A DNA stretch of 64,000 nt from DASUPK01 sp963833375 (GTDB taxonomy: Bacteria > Actinomycetota > Thermoleophilia > Solirubrobacterales > 70-9). The notes under the pieces are model-generated. The model had not been told where the DNA came from. It searched no databases and saw nothing but the letters and a program-made list of their open reading frames with translations. Within the stretch, counting starts at the first letter, position 1. Each line of letters begins with the position of its first letter. Location of the stretch: contig CAWHXR010000004.1 of assembly GCA_963833375.1 (NCBI GenBank), forward strand, positions 248,001 through 312,000, read 5' to 3'. This document shows, piece after piece, positions 24,750 through 31,672 of the stretch. Position numbers and translations under genes: made by a program.

Positions 24750-25872
24750 ATGTTCAGGAGGTTCTCACTAGGGGCGCTGGTCGCGCTGCTCGTCATCTTC
24801 CCGGCCGCCGCCCGTGCGGACACGGGAACTAAAGACATTCCCACGGCCAAGGTGATGACGCGCAACCTGTACCTCGGAGCCGACCTCAGCCCCGCGATCG
24901 GCTCGACCACCGTTCCGGCGCTGATCGCGGCCGATGGCGCGATCCTGCGCCAGGTGACCGCAACTAACTTCCCGGTTCGCGCCAAGGGGCTCGCCTCCGA
25001 GATCCTGGCCGAGAAGCCCGATTACGTCGGTCTTCAGGAGGTCGCTTTGTGGCGCACCGGCCCGGTGAACTTCGCCCCTCTCCTGGGTGGCGAGAAGACC
25101 GCGACCACGGTCCGCTACGACTTCCTGCAGCTTCTGCTCGACCAGCTCAACCAGCGGCGCGAGACCTACCGCGCCGTCGTCGTCCAGCCCGAGTTCGACT
25201 TCGAGGCGCCCGCCGACGAGAACGGGGACGGCCTGCCGGCGGCCGCCTTCGGCGCCGATCTCAACGCCCGCCTGACGATGAGGGACGTCATCCTCGAGCG
25301 CGCGGACAACTCGAGCGTGAAGTTCGCCAACCCGCAGAGCGGGCACTATGCGCACCTGCTCTCGCTGCCGATCGTCGGCACGGCCGTGCCCGTCACGCGT
25401 GGCTGGACCGCAATCGACGCGAAGGCACACGGCAGCGGCTGGTTCCGCTTCGTCAATACGCACCTGGAGGCGTTCGACCCGCGGACCCTGGCACCCGAGT
25501 ATCCGCGCCCAGCAGGCCGGCGAGCTGATCGCGCCTGGTGGCCCTGCGACCGGCGCGCTCCCGGTCGTGCTGGTCGGCGACCTGAACTCCGACGACGACA
25601 CCGTCGTGCCGGGTGACCAGCAGGCCTACCGGGTTCTACTCGACGGCGGCTTCTCCGAGCGGAGCACGAACGATCCACTGAGCTGCTGCATCGAGTCCTC
25701 GTACGACCTCACGACCGGAACGGCCGCCGAGTTCGACCATCAGGTCGACCACGTGATGACCAATGACCCGAACATTGGGCTGCTCGAATCGGGCGTCACC
25801 GGCAGGACGATGAACAATGGCTGGTGGGACTCCGACCACGCCGGGGTCTGGAGCACCCTGCTGATGCGCTGA
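24750..25872 (+). pseudogene. Secreted endonuclease/exonuclease/phosphatase-family protein, frameshifted
   Basis: The start has a GAGAGGAGGAGGTCTG site and a signal peptide (FSLGALVALLVIFPAAARA). The DNase I-like fold is recognisable by MTRNLYLGADLS, PDYVGLQEVALWR (metal-binding Glu), RFVNTHLEAFDP, VVLVGDLNSDDD and the terminal DSDHAGVWSTLLM. The first part reads in one frame to LAPE at about 25500. The rest (IRAQQAGELIAPGG onward) reads in the next frame, so one base is inserted or two lost near gagtatccgc (25498-25507). All fold motifs survive across the two frames, so a sequence error or very recent mutation is likelier than decay. Confidence 0.85.
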
Positions 25873-26045
25873 CGCGCTCGGCGGCGCGGCTTGTCCGCCA
25901 GCCAGCGCGAACGTTCCCAAGCCCGCGCGGTGGAGTGCGTTGATTCCGGGCTGATGCGCGACTAGCATCGCTGCCCCGCGGGAGACCCTCATGCGCCAAC
26001 GACACATCGGCGTGGCTCGGCGAATCAACCTGCCGCGCTGCGACG

Positions 26046-26246
26046 TTCCCCGCGTTCCCCTATCAGTGCGTGATCTGCGGCCGCGAGTGGGAGCCGGGGC
26101 AGACGCCGGTGCCCACCGCCTACACCGTCGAGAGCATCGAGTCCGACGATCCGCCCCAGGTCATCTGCGACTACTGCGTCGAGGAGCACTATCCGGAGAC
26201 GTTCGCCGAGCTGCTCGAGGAGCGGCGGCGGTTCCGGCTGGGCTGA
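26046..26246 (+). pseudogene. Small zinc-ribbon-like protein fragment, start unresolved
   Basis: The frame ending at TGA 26244-26246 reads FPYQCVICGREWEPGQTP, then SDDPPQVICDYCVEEHYPET, and ends EERRRFRLG. Two CxxC pairs (CVIC, CDYC) suggest a zinc ribbon, and third positions are GC-rich. No ATG, GTG or TTG precedes the first CxxC in this frame, although the frame is open further upstream. An ATG at 25991 lies in a neighbouring frame, so a frameshift near 26041-26050 may separate start and body. Confidence 0.45.
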
Positions 26247-26304
26247 GCCTCAGACTGCGAGCGCCACACCGATCGACTCGAACTGCTCGACCGGATCGAG
26301 AATC

Positions 26305-26565
26305 GGATCCCCAGAGCTCGACCTCGAGCAGCACGAGATCGAGTGGACCAAGCTCTACGACGGCTCCGAGGCGCTACTCGTCGATGGCGGCGGGCTCGAC
26401 GGCGGCGCCGGCGCTTTCATCGCCAATGACGGTGACGACCTCCACGCGGTCGGGTCGCTGGCCCCGATCGTCGAGGGCGCTCTCGGCTGCATCGTGATCC
26501 GGCCGGACGGCAGTCGCTACGTCGCTCGGGCGCCCGACCCGCTGGCGCAGCGGAAGCCGGATTAG
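26305..26565 (+). pseudogene. C-terminal fragment of an unrecognised protein
   Basis: Reads GSPELDLEQHEIEWTKLYDG, then SEALLVDGGGLDGGAGAFIA, NDGDDLHAVGSL and ends DPLAQRKPD. Codon usage is strongly GC3-biased, so this was coding, but no start codon exists upstream in the frame. Immediately to the left, the minus strand carries what looks like the last 19 residues of a different gene (DPILDPVEQFESIGVALAV, stop at 26250-26252). The junction near the GGATCC at 26305-26310 therefore looks like two unrelated gene ends joined. I do not recognise either family. Confidence 0.4.
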
Positions 26566-26622
26566 TCCGGGTGACCCGGGTGACGCCGGGGCAGCAGGCG
26601 GTCAACTGAGTTCCGCCGCACG

Positions 26623-26648
26623 GGAATAAATCAGGCTCCGCGCCGTCC
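26623..26648 (+). promoter_or_regulatory. Possible ECF-sigma-type promoter
   Basis: GGAAT (26623-26627), then 16 bases, then CGTCC (26644-26648), close to the common GGAAC-N16-CGTC pattern of extracytoplasmic-function sigma factors. It lies 39 bases before the start of the 38-residue peptide gene. The match is by eye only. Confidence 0.4.
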
Positions 26649-26686
26649 TCATCTATGAACGACCTTTCGAAGAAAGGAGAAAGCCA

Positions 26687-26803
26687 ATGACGGTCAACCG
26701 AAAAGCCTGGATCGCAATCGGAGTTCTGGCGGTGGTCGCGGCGATCGCCGTGGTAGCTCTCGTCGCCTCGGGCGGCGGTGGTGGCGCGGGCGGCGCTTAT
26801 TAA
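26687..26803 (+). CDS. 38-residue single-span membrane peptide with Gly-rich tail
   Basis: ATG at 26687 follows a strong AGAAAGGAGAAAGCCA ribosome site. The peptide is MTVNRKAWIAIGVLAVVAAI, continuing AVVALVAS and then GGGGGAGGAY, with TAA at 26801. It has one transmembrane helix with a positive inside start and a flexible outward Gly tail. The excellent ribosome site, a candidate promoter 39 bases upstream and a hairpin 40 bases downstream make a complete small transcription unit. No family is recognised. Confidence 0.65.
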   Translation: MTVNRKAWIAIGVLAVVAAIAVVALVASGGGGGAGGAY

Positions 26804-26840
26804 CCCGCGCGGCCCGGCCGGCTTCACCCACCCGGACCCG

Positions 26841-26880
26841 GGGTATCGCGTCTCCGCGCGTGCGGAGGCGCGACCCTCGG
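26841..26880 (+). repeat. Dispersed palindromic repeat, copy 4, possibly acting as terminator
   Basis: GGG-TA-TCGCGTCTCCGC, loop GCGT, GCGGAGGCGCGA-CCC-TCG, followed by GGGTTTCTT. The long stem is 12 pairs with one G-U, enclosed by the GGG/CCC clamp shared with the other copies. It lies 38 bases after the membrane peptide stop, so it may terminate that transcript. Confidence 0.6.
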
Positions 26881-26952
26881 GTTTCTTAGGGCCCGCGGCC
26901 CGCTCACCACTGACCGACGCGCGCCGTGCGAGGCCGACCAGAACATGCCTGA

Positions 26953-26971
26953 CTGGCACACGACTGGCACA
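26953..26971 (+). repeat. Iterated 8-mer cluster B (CTGGCACA x2)
   Basis: CTGGCACA at 26953 and again at 26964, spaced 11 bases. It has the same motif and orientation as cluster C at 28330-28360. It lies at the 3' end of the unrecognised minus-strand gene that stops at 26976. Confidence 0.55.
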
Positions 26972-26975
26972 AGGG

Positions 26976-27776
26976 TTATGACCGAGTCGGGTTTCGCTGC
27001 CCGACGGGATCAGCGATGTGCAGGCCGAGCTCCACGGCGTCGCGTTTCATCGTCTCCGGGGTGACCGGCTCCAGGAACGGAGCCTCTCGGGCTTCGGCCT
27101 CTAGCCACTGCAAGCGCTTCTGCGCCTCGACCTTCCAGCGGTTCAGCGCTGCAAGGAACACTGGATCGGCCGGCCAGTCGTCAATAGGTCGGCCACCCTC
27201 GTACGCGGCCCAGGGGAGGGCGCCGCGCTCCCGGTATATCTCGCGCCCATCTCGCTGCAACCTCGTCACTCGCTCGAGTTGCTTGCCCCATACGCGCTCT
27301 CCGGGCCGGGCATAGAGAAGCTCTGCGACCCGCACCATCGTGAGTTGGGCGACGTCACGAGCCCACGCGATGTAGAGAACCAACGAGGGATCAGCGTCCC
27401 GCCTGCGAGGGCGACCGTATCCGTGATGTTGGGGGGGAGGCTCGATATCCAGCCGGGGGAACCACCGAGGCGCAATCCACGAGGTATCGAGCAGGAGCCC
27501 CGGACCACCGACGCCGGGATCGCCTCGCTCGTGGGGAGGCGCCCAGGCGTGGGCCTGATTCTGGCTCACGAGCCGGTCCACAAGCTGCACGTCGGTCTGA
27601 CACTTGAACCAGATGCCGCCGGCAACCGGCTCGATCCACGGCGGTCTACCCGTCGTCTGATCGGTGTGCTCGGGCGAGAGCAGATCGCGCCCGCGGGGGG
27701 GCAGAAACTCGCGACCTTCTGCTCCACCGGGCCGGGCCCCGGTCACATGCACTGACCTGCGGATGAGCCGAAACAC
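26976..27776 (-). CDS. Hypothetical accessory protein
   Basis: 266 residues, soluble, with no signal or membrane helix. Tryptophan- and arginine-rich segments (RPPWIEPVAGGIWFKCQTDV, HAWAPPHERG, SLVLYIAWARDVAQLTMVRV) are followed by a helical C-terminal part (LNRWKVEAQKRLQWLEAEA). Composition is less GC3-biased than the housekeeping genes. I do not recognise a family. It sits between iterated 8-mer clusters B and C together with the next gene, so it may be cargo of a small mobile or integrated segment. The true start could be downstream of the one used. Confidence 0.5.
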   Translation of the reverse strand: MFRLIRRSVHVTGARPGGAEGREFLPPRGRDLLSPEHTDQTTGRPPWIEPVAGGIWFKCQTDVQLVDRLVSQNQAHAWAPPHERGDPGVGGPGLLLDTSWIAPRWFPRLDIEPPPQHHGYGRPRRRDADPSLVLYIAWARDVAQLTMVRVAELLYARPGERVWGKQLERVTRLQRDGREIYRERGALPWAAYEGGRPIDDWPADPVFLAALNRWKVEAQKRLQWLEAEAREAPFLEPVTPETMKRDAVELGLHIADPVGQRNPTRS

Positions 27777-27842
27777 TCCATCTCCGCCGCAAGTTAGTCA
27801 GACGACCGGAGCGAACCATCGGGGTTCGCCGCTCGTCGTGTG

Positions 27843-28268
27843 TCAGTCGGCCTTCAGCGCCGCGCGGGCCCGCTCCACCTCGCGGGCGAGCTCCCCGTGG
27901 TCCTCGATCGCGGACCCAGTCGTGTAGGCCGGTGACTCGCCATCCTTGATCAGCCGATCGGCGAGGATCACACCGCGCGGGTTGACCACTGCCAGCTCCT
28001 CGAGCTCCCGCGCGAGAGTGAGAATCAGTGCCTGGTTTTGTCTGATCACCAGCCGTTGTGCGCGGAGGTTCGCGTTGAAGAACGAGGCATGGGGCCGCTG
28101 AGCTTCCTCGACGAGCTCTCTGAGCGCCTTGGCGCTCTGCGCCCGGTGGCCCGCGCTCAGCAATTGCTCGGCCCTCACCTTGCCCTGGCCGCTGTCGGGC
28201 GAGAGTTCACCCGTTAGCAGGCGGTCGTCGAGGGAGCGCTTATTGAAGCGATCGGTGAGCCAGCTCAC
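27843..28268 (-). CDS. Hypothetical accessory protein with long helical C-terminus
   Basis: 141 residues from the GTG at 28268, which I prefer because VSWLTDRFNKRSLDDRLL looks like a natural start and the sequence further upstream runs into the repeat cluster. The middle is helical (LRELVEEAQRPHASFF, QNQALILTLARELEELAVV). The C-terminal part mentions no known motif. A longer frame to 28409 is open but covers cluster C. It is probably co-directional with the preceding gene on the minus strand. No function is assignable. Confidence 0.5.
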   Translation of the reverse strand: MSWLTDRFNKRSLDDRLLTGELSPDSGQGKVRAEQLLSAGHRAQSAKALRELVEEAQRPHASFFNANLRAQRLVIRQNQALILTLARELEELAVVNPRGVILADRLIKDGESPAYTTGSAIEDHGELAREVERARAALKAD

Positions 28269-28329
28269 GGGGGACGCTAGCGCCGTTGGTCGCCCGGCGA
28301 ACTGGTGTCGTGCGGTAGTCAGGTGCTGA

Positions 28330-28360
28330 CCGGCGCACCGACTGGCACACGGCTGGCACA
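28330..28360 (+). repeat. Iterated 8-mer cluster C (CCGGCGCA, CTGGCACA, CTGGCACA)
   Basis: Three units at 28330, 28342 and 28353, spaced 12 and 11 bases. This is the same three-unit layout as cluster A 5.9 kb to the left, but in the opposite orientation. It lies just upstream of the unrecognised minus-strand gene starting at 28268. Confidence 0.6.
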
Positions 28361-28427
28361 CGACTCCCGCAAACGGCATGGGCAAGCGGAATAGCGCGCA
28401 TGCACCCACATCTAGGGCCCCACGCCG

Positions 28428-28832
28428 CTATTCCCACAGCCCGGCGGCCTCGAGGGCCACCTGCCACTCACGGAAGCCCCGGAATCGGACGATCTCTTCG
28501 CCGCGCACCAGGAAGTGGATGGCGAACTCTTGATCGAGCTCAAGGTGGCTCGCGTCGCCTCCCCTCAATCGGGCGCGCCCCAGCCACACAAGCGAGTCCC
28601 CCAGATCGCGAACCTCGCTCTCCTCCAAGGTGAACACCTCCCAGGTCTCCCAGGTCGCGGTGAACCCACCGGCGACCTCGTCGCGGCCCCGGTAGACCGT
28701 ACGCTCGACGGCGGCAGGACCGCCGGGCCTCCATTCGATCTCGGGATCGAACCACTGGCTCATCGCCGCCAGGTCGCGGCGATTGAAGGATTGAACGAAC
28801 TGCCTCACCATTTCCACGTTCTCCTGCGACAT
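28428..28832 (-). CDS. SnoaL/NTF2-like protein
   Basis: 134 residues of the nuclear transport factor 2 fold. Signatures are MSQENVEMVRQFVQSFNRRD at the N-terminus, WFDPEIEWRPGG, YRGRDEVAGGF and a C-terminal IVRFRGFREWQVALEAAGL. Such proteins are small cone-shaped enzymes or binding proteins, common in actinobacteria and often without an assigned substrate. The product is cytoplasmic. The stop lies close to repeat cluster C. Confidence 0.88.
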   Translation of the reverse strand: MSQENVEMVRQFVQSFNRRDLAAMSQWFDPEIEWRPGGPAAVERTVYRGRDEVAGGFTATWETWEVFTLEESEVRDLGDSLVWLGRARLRGGDASHLELDQEFAIHFLVRGEEIVRFRGFREWQVALEAAGLWE

Positions 28833-29107
28833 CGCCTACGCAGTATCCCGCTCCGGGCGACCACCAGAGAGGCCCCCGAACGGAGCCCTCTCCGTGCGCC
28901 TGGCGTCATTTCTCTGTCGGGCCGCCAGAGCCGCGCCGGGGTATTGGCGGCATCCCCCAGATCAGGAGGTTCTTCAGGAACTTGGACCGAGCCAATCGGG
29001 CCGACGCCGCGGGCGTAAAGGCCATCTCCGGGTTCGGTTTTCAGGTGTGCGGGGTGAGTGTCCAGCGATGACAGCCGGTGCCCGCTAAGTAGTTGCAGCG
29101 GCGAAAC

Positions 29108-29398
29108 TCAGGCGTACTTCTTCTTGCACTTCTTGATCGCCGCCTTCATCCTCGGCCGGTTGTCCCCGTACTTGGTCTGCGCCTTGGCGATGCACCTCTT
29201 GAGCTGCAGCTTCCTCGCCGGGGTCCCCTGCGGCGCTGCACCGCTCCCCGGTGGCGGCGGGGCGACTTCCGGCGGCGGCGGCAAATAGCCCGGATCCTGC
29301 GCAAACCCAAGCGGAACAGCGACCCCGACGGAAATGGCGGCGGCGGCGGCGACCCCCGCCAGCCTTCGGATTGTGCGGTTCGCTCTCATAGTCCTCAT
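29108..29398 (-). CDS. Small secreted protein with basic C-terminus
   Basis: 96 residues from the ATG at 29398; a second ATG three codons later has a better GAGGAC ribosome site. The signal peptide (RRLAGVAAAAAISVGVAVPLGFA) is followed by a proline-rich spacer (PPPPEVAPPPPGSG) and a lysine-rich end with two cysteines (KRCIAKAQTKYGDN, KKCKKKYA). It could bind anionic wall polymers or nucleic acid, but that is only inferred from charge. No family is recognised. Confidence 0.6.
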   Translation of the reverse strand: MRTMRANRTIRRLAGVAAAAAISVGVAVPLGFAQDPGYLPPPPEVAPPPPGSGAAPQGTPARKLQLKRCIAKAQTKYGDNRPRMKAAIKKCKKKYA

Positions 29399-29585
29399 GA
29401 TCGGGTGCAGCTCCAGCGCCCAGCGTTGTTCTTGCCGAGACCGCAAACATCAGTGGCGGCTACGGGTCTTACTGCTCCTCTAACAACAGAGCGTATCCGC
29501 GCAAGTAGCCCATTGCATCTACATAAATCGGCAAGAACCAGCGAGCCGGGGTATGCGCTGGCCAGAGGGTTAGATCACGCTCCGG

Positions 29586-29825
29586 GTGGGAAGTCGATCA
29601 GCACTCATGATGACCGCTGCGATCGTCGGTATCTGCCTCCTGTTTGCGGCTTTGGCGCTGATCGCCCCCGCCATTTCCAGCGAGCATGCGCGAAAACGCG
29701 TCAGGCTGGAGAATCGCTCGTCCACTCCCCCGAAGGCCGTTCAGAGAATCGGCTCGAGGGACGGGGATAGAGCGGCGGTGCCGTCTCATCTACCGGCCCC
29801 GCCGCTGCCGCCGGATCAGGTGTAG
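29586..29825 (+). CDS. Small hypothetical membrane protein
   Basis: 79 residues, or 72 if the ATG at 29607 is used. A hydrophobic helix (AAIVGICLLFAALALIAPAI) is followed by a basic, Pro-rich tail (EHARKRVRLENRSS, PAPPLPPDQV). There is no strong ribosome site and codon bias is moderate. It is possibly real but could be noise in an accessory region. Confidence 0.35.
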   Translation: MGSRSALMMTAAIVGICLLFAALALIAPAISSEHARKRVRLENRSSTPPKAVQRIGSRDGDRAAVPSHLPAPPLPPDQV

Positions 29826-29922
29826 CGGTGCCCGCTGAGGTCCGCAGGGCCACCGACGGCGCACTCGGATCAGCGGGAGATCAATCCCCGGAAACCTGAC
29901 CCGGTTCCGCTAGTTTTGTCGG

Positions 29923-30879
29923 ATGGCCGGGTCGAACGGGACGACGACGACGTTGCGCGTGGGCGCGGAGAGCTCGGCGCTCGTCGGGAACACCCCGCTG
30001 GTGGCGCTGCCGCGCCTCGGTGCCGAGCTGCCGGGCGACGTCGTCGCCAAGCTCGAGTTCTTCAATCCGGGCGGCTCGGTCAAGGACCGGATCGGTGTGG
30101 CGATGATCGACGCCGCGGAGCGTGACGGCCTGGTCGAGCGCGGGCGCTCGGTGATCGTGGAGCCGACCAGCGGCAACACAGGCATCGCGCTGGCGCTGGT
30201 CGCCGCCGCCCGCGACTACCGGCTGATCCTGACGCTGCCCGAGGGGATGAGCCGCGAGCGCACCGCGCTGCTGCGCACCTATGGGGCCGAGGTCCACGAG
30301 ACGCCCTCGCTCGGCGGGATGAACGAGGCGGTCGAGCTGGCGAACCGTCTCGCGAAGGAGAACGACGGCTTCATCCCGCAGCAGTTCTCGAACCCCGCCA
30401 ATCCCGAGATCCACCGCCGGACCACCGCCGAGGAGATCTGGCGCGATCTCGACGGCCAGGTCGACGCCTTCGTCGCCGGCGTGGGCACCGGCGGGACGAT
30501 CACCGGCGTCGGTCAGGTGCTCAAGGAGCGGCGCCCCGACATCAGGATCGTCGGCGTGGAGCCGGCGGCCTCGCCGGTTCTCTCCGGCGGGGAGCCCGGG
30601 CCCCACAAGATCCAGGGGATCGGGGCCGGCTTCGTGCCCGAGATCCTGGATCGCGACGTGATCGACGAGGTGGTGGGGATCAGCGACGAGGACGCCCTCG
30701 ACACCGCCCGCGCCGCGGCCCAGCGTGAGGGGCTGCTGATCGGGATCTCGGCCGGCGCCGCGATTCGCGGCGCGCTCGACCTCGCCGCCCGCGAGGAGAT
30801 GGCGGGCAAGCGGATCGTCGTGATCGTGCCCGACTCGGGCGAGCGGTACATGTCGCTGCCGTTTTTCGCCCCGTCCTAG
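29923..30879 (+). CDS. cysK: Cysteine synthase (O-acetylserine sulfhydrylase)
   Basis: 318 residues, PLP-dependent. It makes cysteine from O-acetylserine and sulfide. Motifs are NTPLVALPR, KLEFFNPGGSVKDRIG (PLP lysine in SVKDR), PTSGNTGIALA, VGTGGTITGVGQ and ISAGAAIRGAL. cysE follows 27 bases downstream in the same direction, so the two enzymes that form the cysteine synthase complex are encoded together. The C-terminus of CysE does not end in the usual Ile, so complex formation is not assured. Confidence 0.96.
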   Translation: MAGSNGTTTTLRVGAESSALVGNTPLVALPRLGAELPGDVVAKLEFFNPGGSVKDRIGVAMIDAAERDGLVERGRSVIVEPTSGNTGIALALVAAARDYRLILTLPEGMSRERTALLRTYGAEVHETPSLGGMNEAVELANRLAKENDGFIPQQFSNPANPEIHRRTTAEEIWRDLDGQVDAFVAGVGTGGTITGVGQVLKERRPDIRIVGVEPAASPVLSGGEPGPHKIQGIGAGFVPEILDRDVIDEVVGISDEDALDTARAAAQREGLLIGISAGAAIRGALDLAAREEMAGKRIVVIVPDSGERYMSLPFFAPS

Positions 30880-30906
30880 CCCTCCCGCCGCCCTAAGCTT
30901 CGGGGC

Positions 30907-31644
30907 GTGTTAGCTCTGGGCACGCTCAAGCGCGTGGTCAAGGAGGTGACGGCGGACGTCGCCTCCGCCCGCGAGCGCGATCCCGCCGCTCGGGGTATCG
31001 GCACGCTCGAGATCCTCACCGGCTGGGCCGGGGTGCAGGCGCTGCTCGCCCATCGCGTCGCCCACGCCCTCTGGGAGGCCGACATTCCCCTGCTTCCGCG
31101 CACGATCGCCTACACGAGCCGCGCGGTCACCGGCATCGAGATCCACCCGGCGGCGGAGATCGGATCGGACTTCTTCATCGACCATGGCTCCGGGGTGGTG
31201 ATCGGGGAGACGGCCGAGATCGGCGACAGGGTGACGCTCTACCAGGGCGTGACCCTCGGCGGCACCGGCTTCGCCCGGGGCAAGCGCCATCCGACCCTCG
31301 ACGACGACGTCACCGTCGGCTCCGGCGCGAAGCTGCTGGGACCCGTCACCGTCGGCCGCAATGCCAAGGTCGGCGCCAACACGGTGGTGATCGAGGACGT
31401 GCCCGATCACACCACCGTGGTCGGCAACCCCGGCCACCCGGTGCGGGTGGAGGGCCGCCCGCTCGAGGGGCCCGATACCGACTGGATCCACCTGCCGGAC
31501 CCGATCGCCGAGGCGATGAAGGAGCTCTCCGAGCGGATCGCCAAGCTCGAGAAGCGGCTTGCCCATCTCACCGGCGAGGAGAGCAAGCCGGCGGACGTCA
31601 CGGAGCTGCGACCGAAGAAGGGGCCGAGCTCAGCGGGCGGGTAG
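30907..31644 (+). CDS. cysE: Serine O-acetyltransferase
   Basis: 245 residues from a GTG start. It acetylates serine with acetyl-CoA to feed CysK. An N-terminal helical region is followed by a left-handed beta-helix of hexapeptide repeats with the catalytic signature IDHGSGVVIGETAEIGD. GVTLGGTGFARGKRHPTL and NAKVGANTVVIEDVP also fit. The last 45 residues are a charged helix (KELSERIAKLEKRLAHL) and a Gly/Ser end rather than the short Ile-terminated tail of enterobacterial CysE. Confidence 0.95.
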   Translation: MLALGTLKRVVKEVTADVASARERDPAARGIGTLEILTGWAGVQALLAHRVAHALWEADIPLLPRTIAYTSRAVTGIEIHPAAEIGSDFFIDHGSGVVIGETAEIGDRVTLYQGVTLGGTGFARGKRHPTLDDDVTVGSGAKLLGPVTVGRNAKVGANTVVIEDVPDHTTVVGNPGHPVRVEGRPLEGPDTDWIHLPDPIAEAMKELSERIAKLEKRLAHLTGEESKPADVTELRPKKGPSSAGG

Positions 31645-31672
31645 CAGCAGGGGCCGGGCCTATGCTTGGCCG

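Noticed and set aside
26250..26309. Minus-strand 19-residue tail (DPILDPVEQFESIGVALAV) as an independent gene
   Set aside because: It is far too short and has no start; it is treated as a remnant in the findings.
26976..27010. GTCGGGTTTCGCTGCCCGAC as another dispersed-repeat copy
   Set aside because: It lacks the CCC-TCGCAT right side and the bulged-T plan; it is only a short chance palindrome.
22473..28360. CTGGCRCA clusters considered as a CRISPR array
   Set aside because: Units are only 8 bases at 11-12 base spacing with two or three repeats per site; no cas genes are present.
28833..29107. 275-base gap examined for a tRNA or small RNA
   Set aside because: No cloverleaf with TTCRA arm, no riboswitch core and no terminator-like hairpin was recognised. 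No tRNA or rRNA gene was found anywhere in the window by eye.
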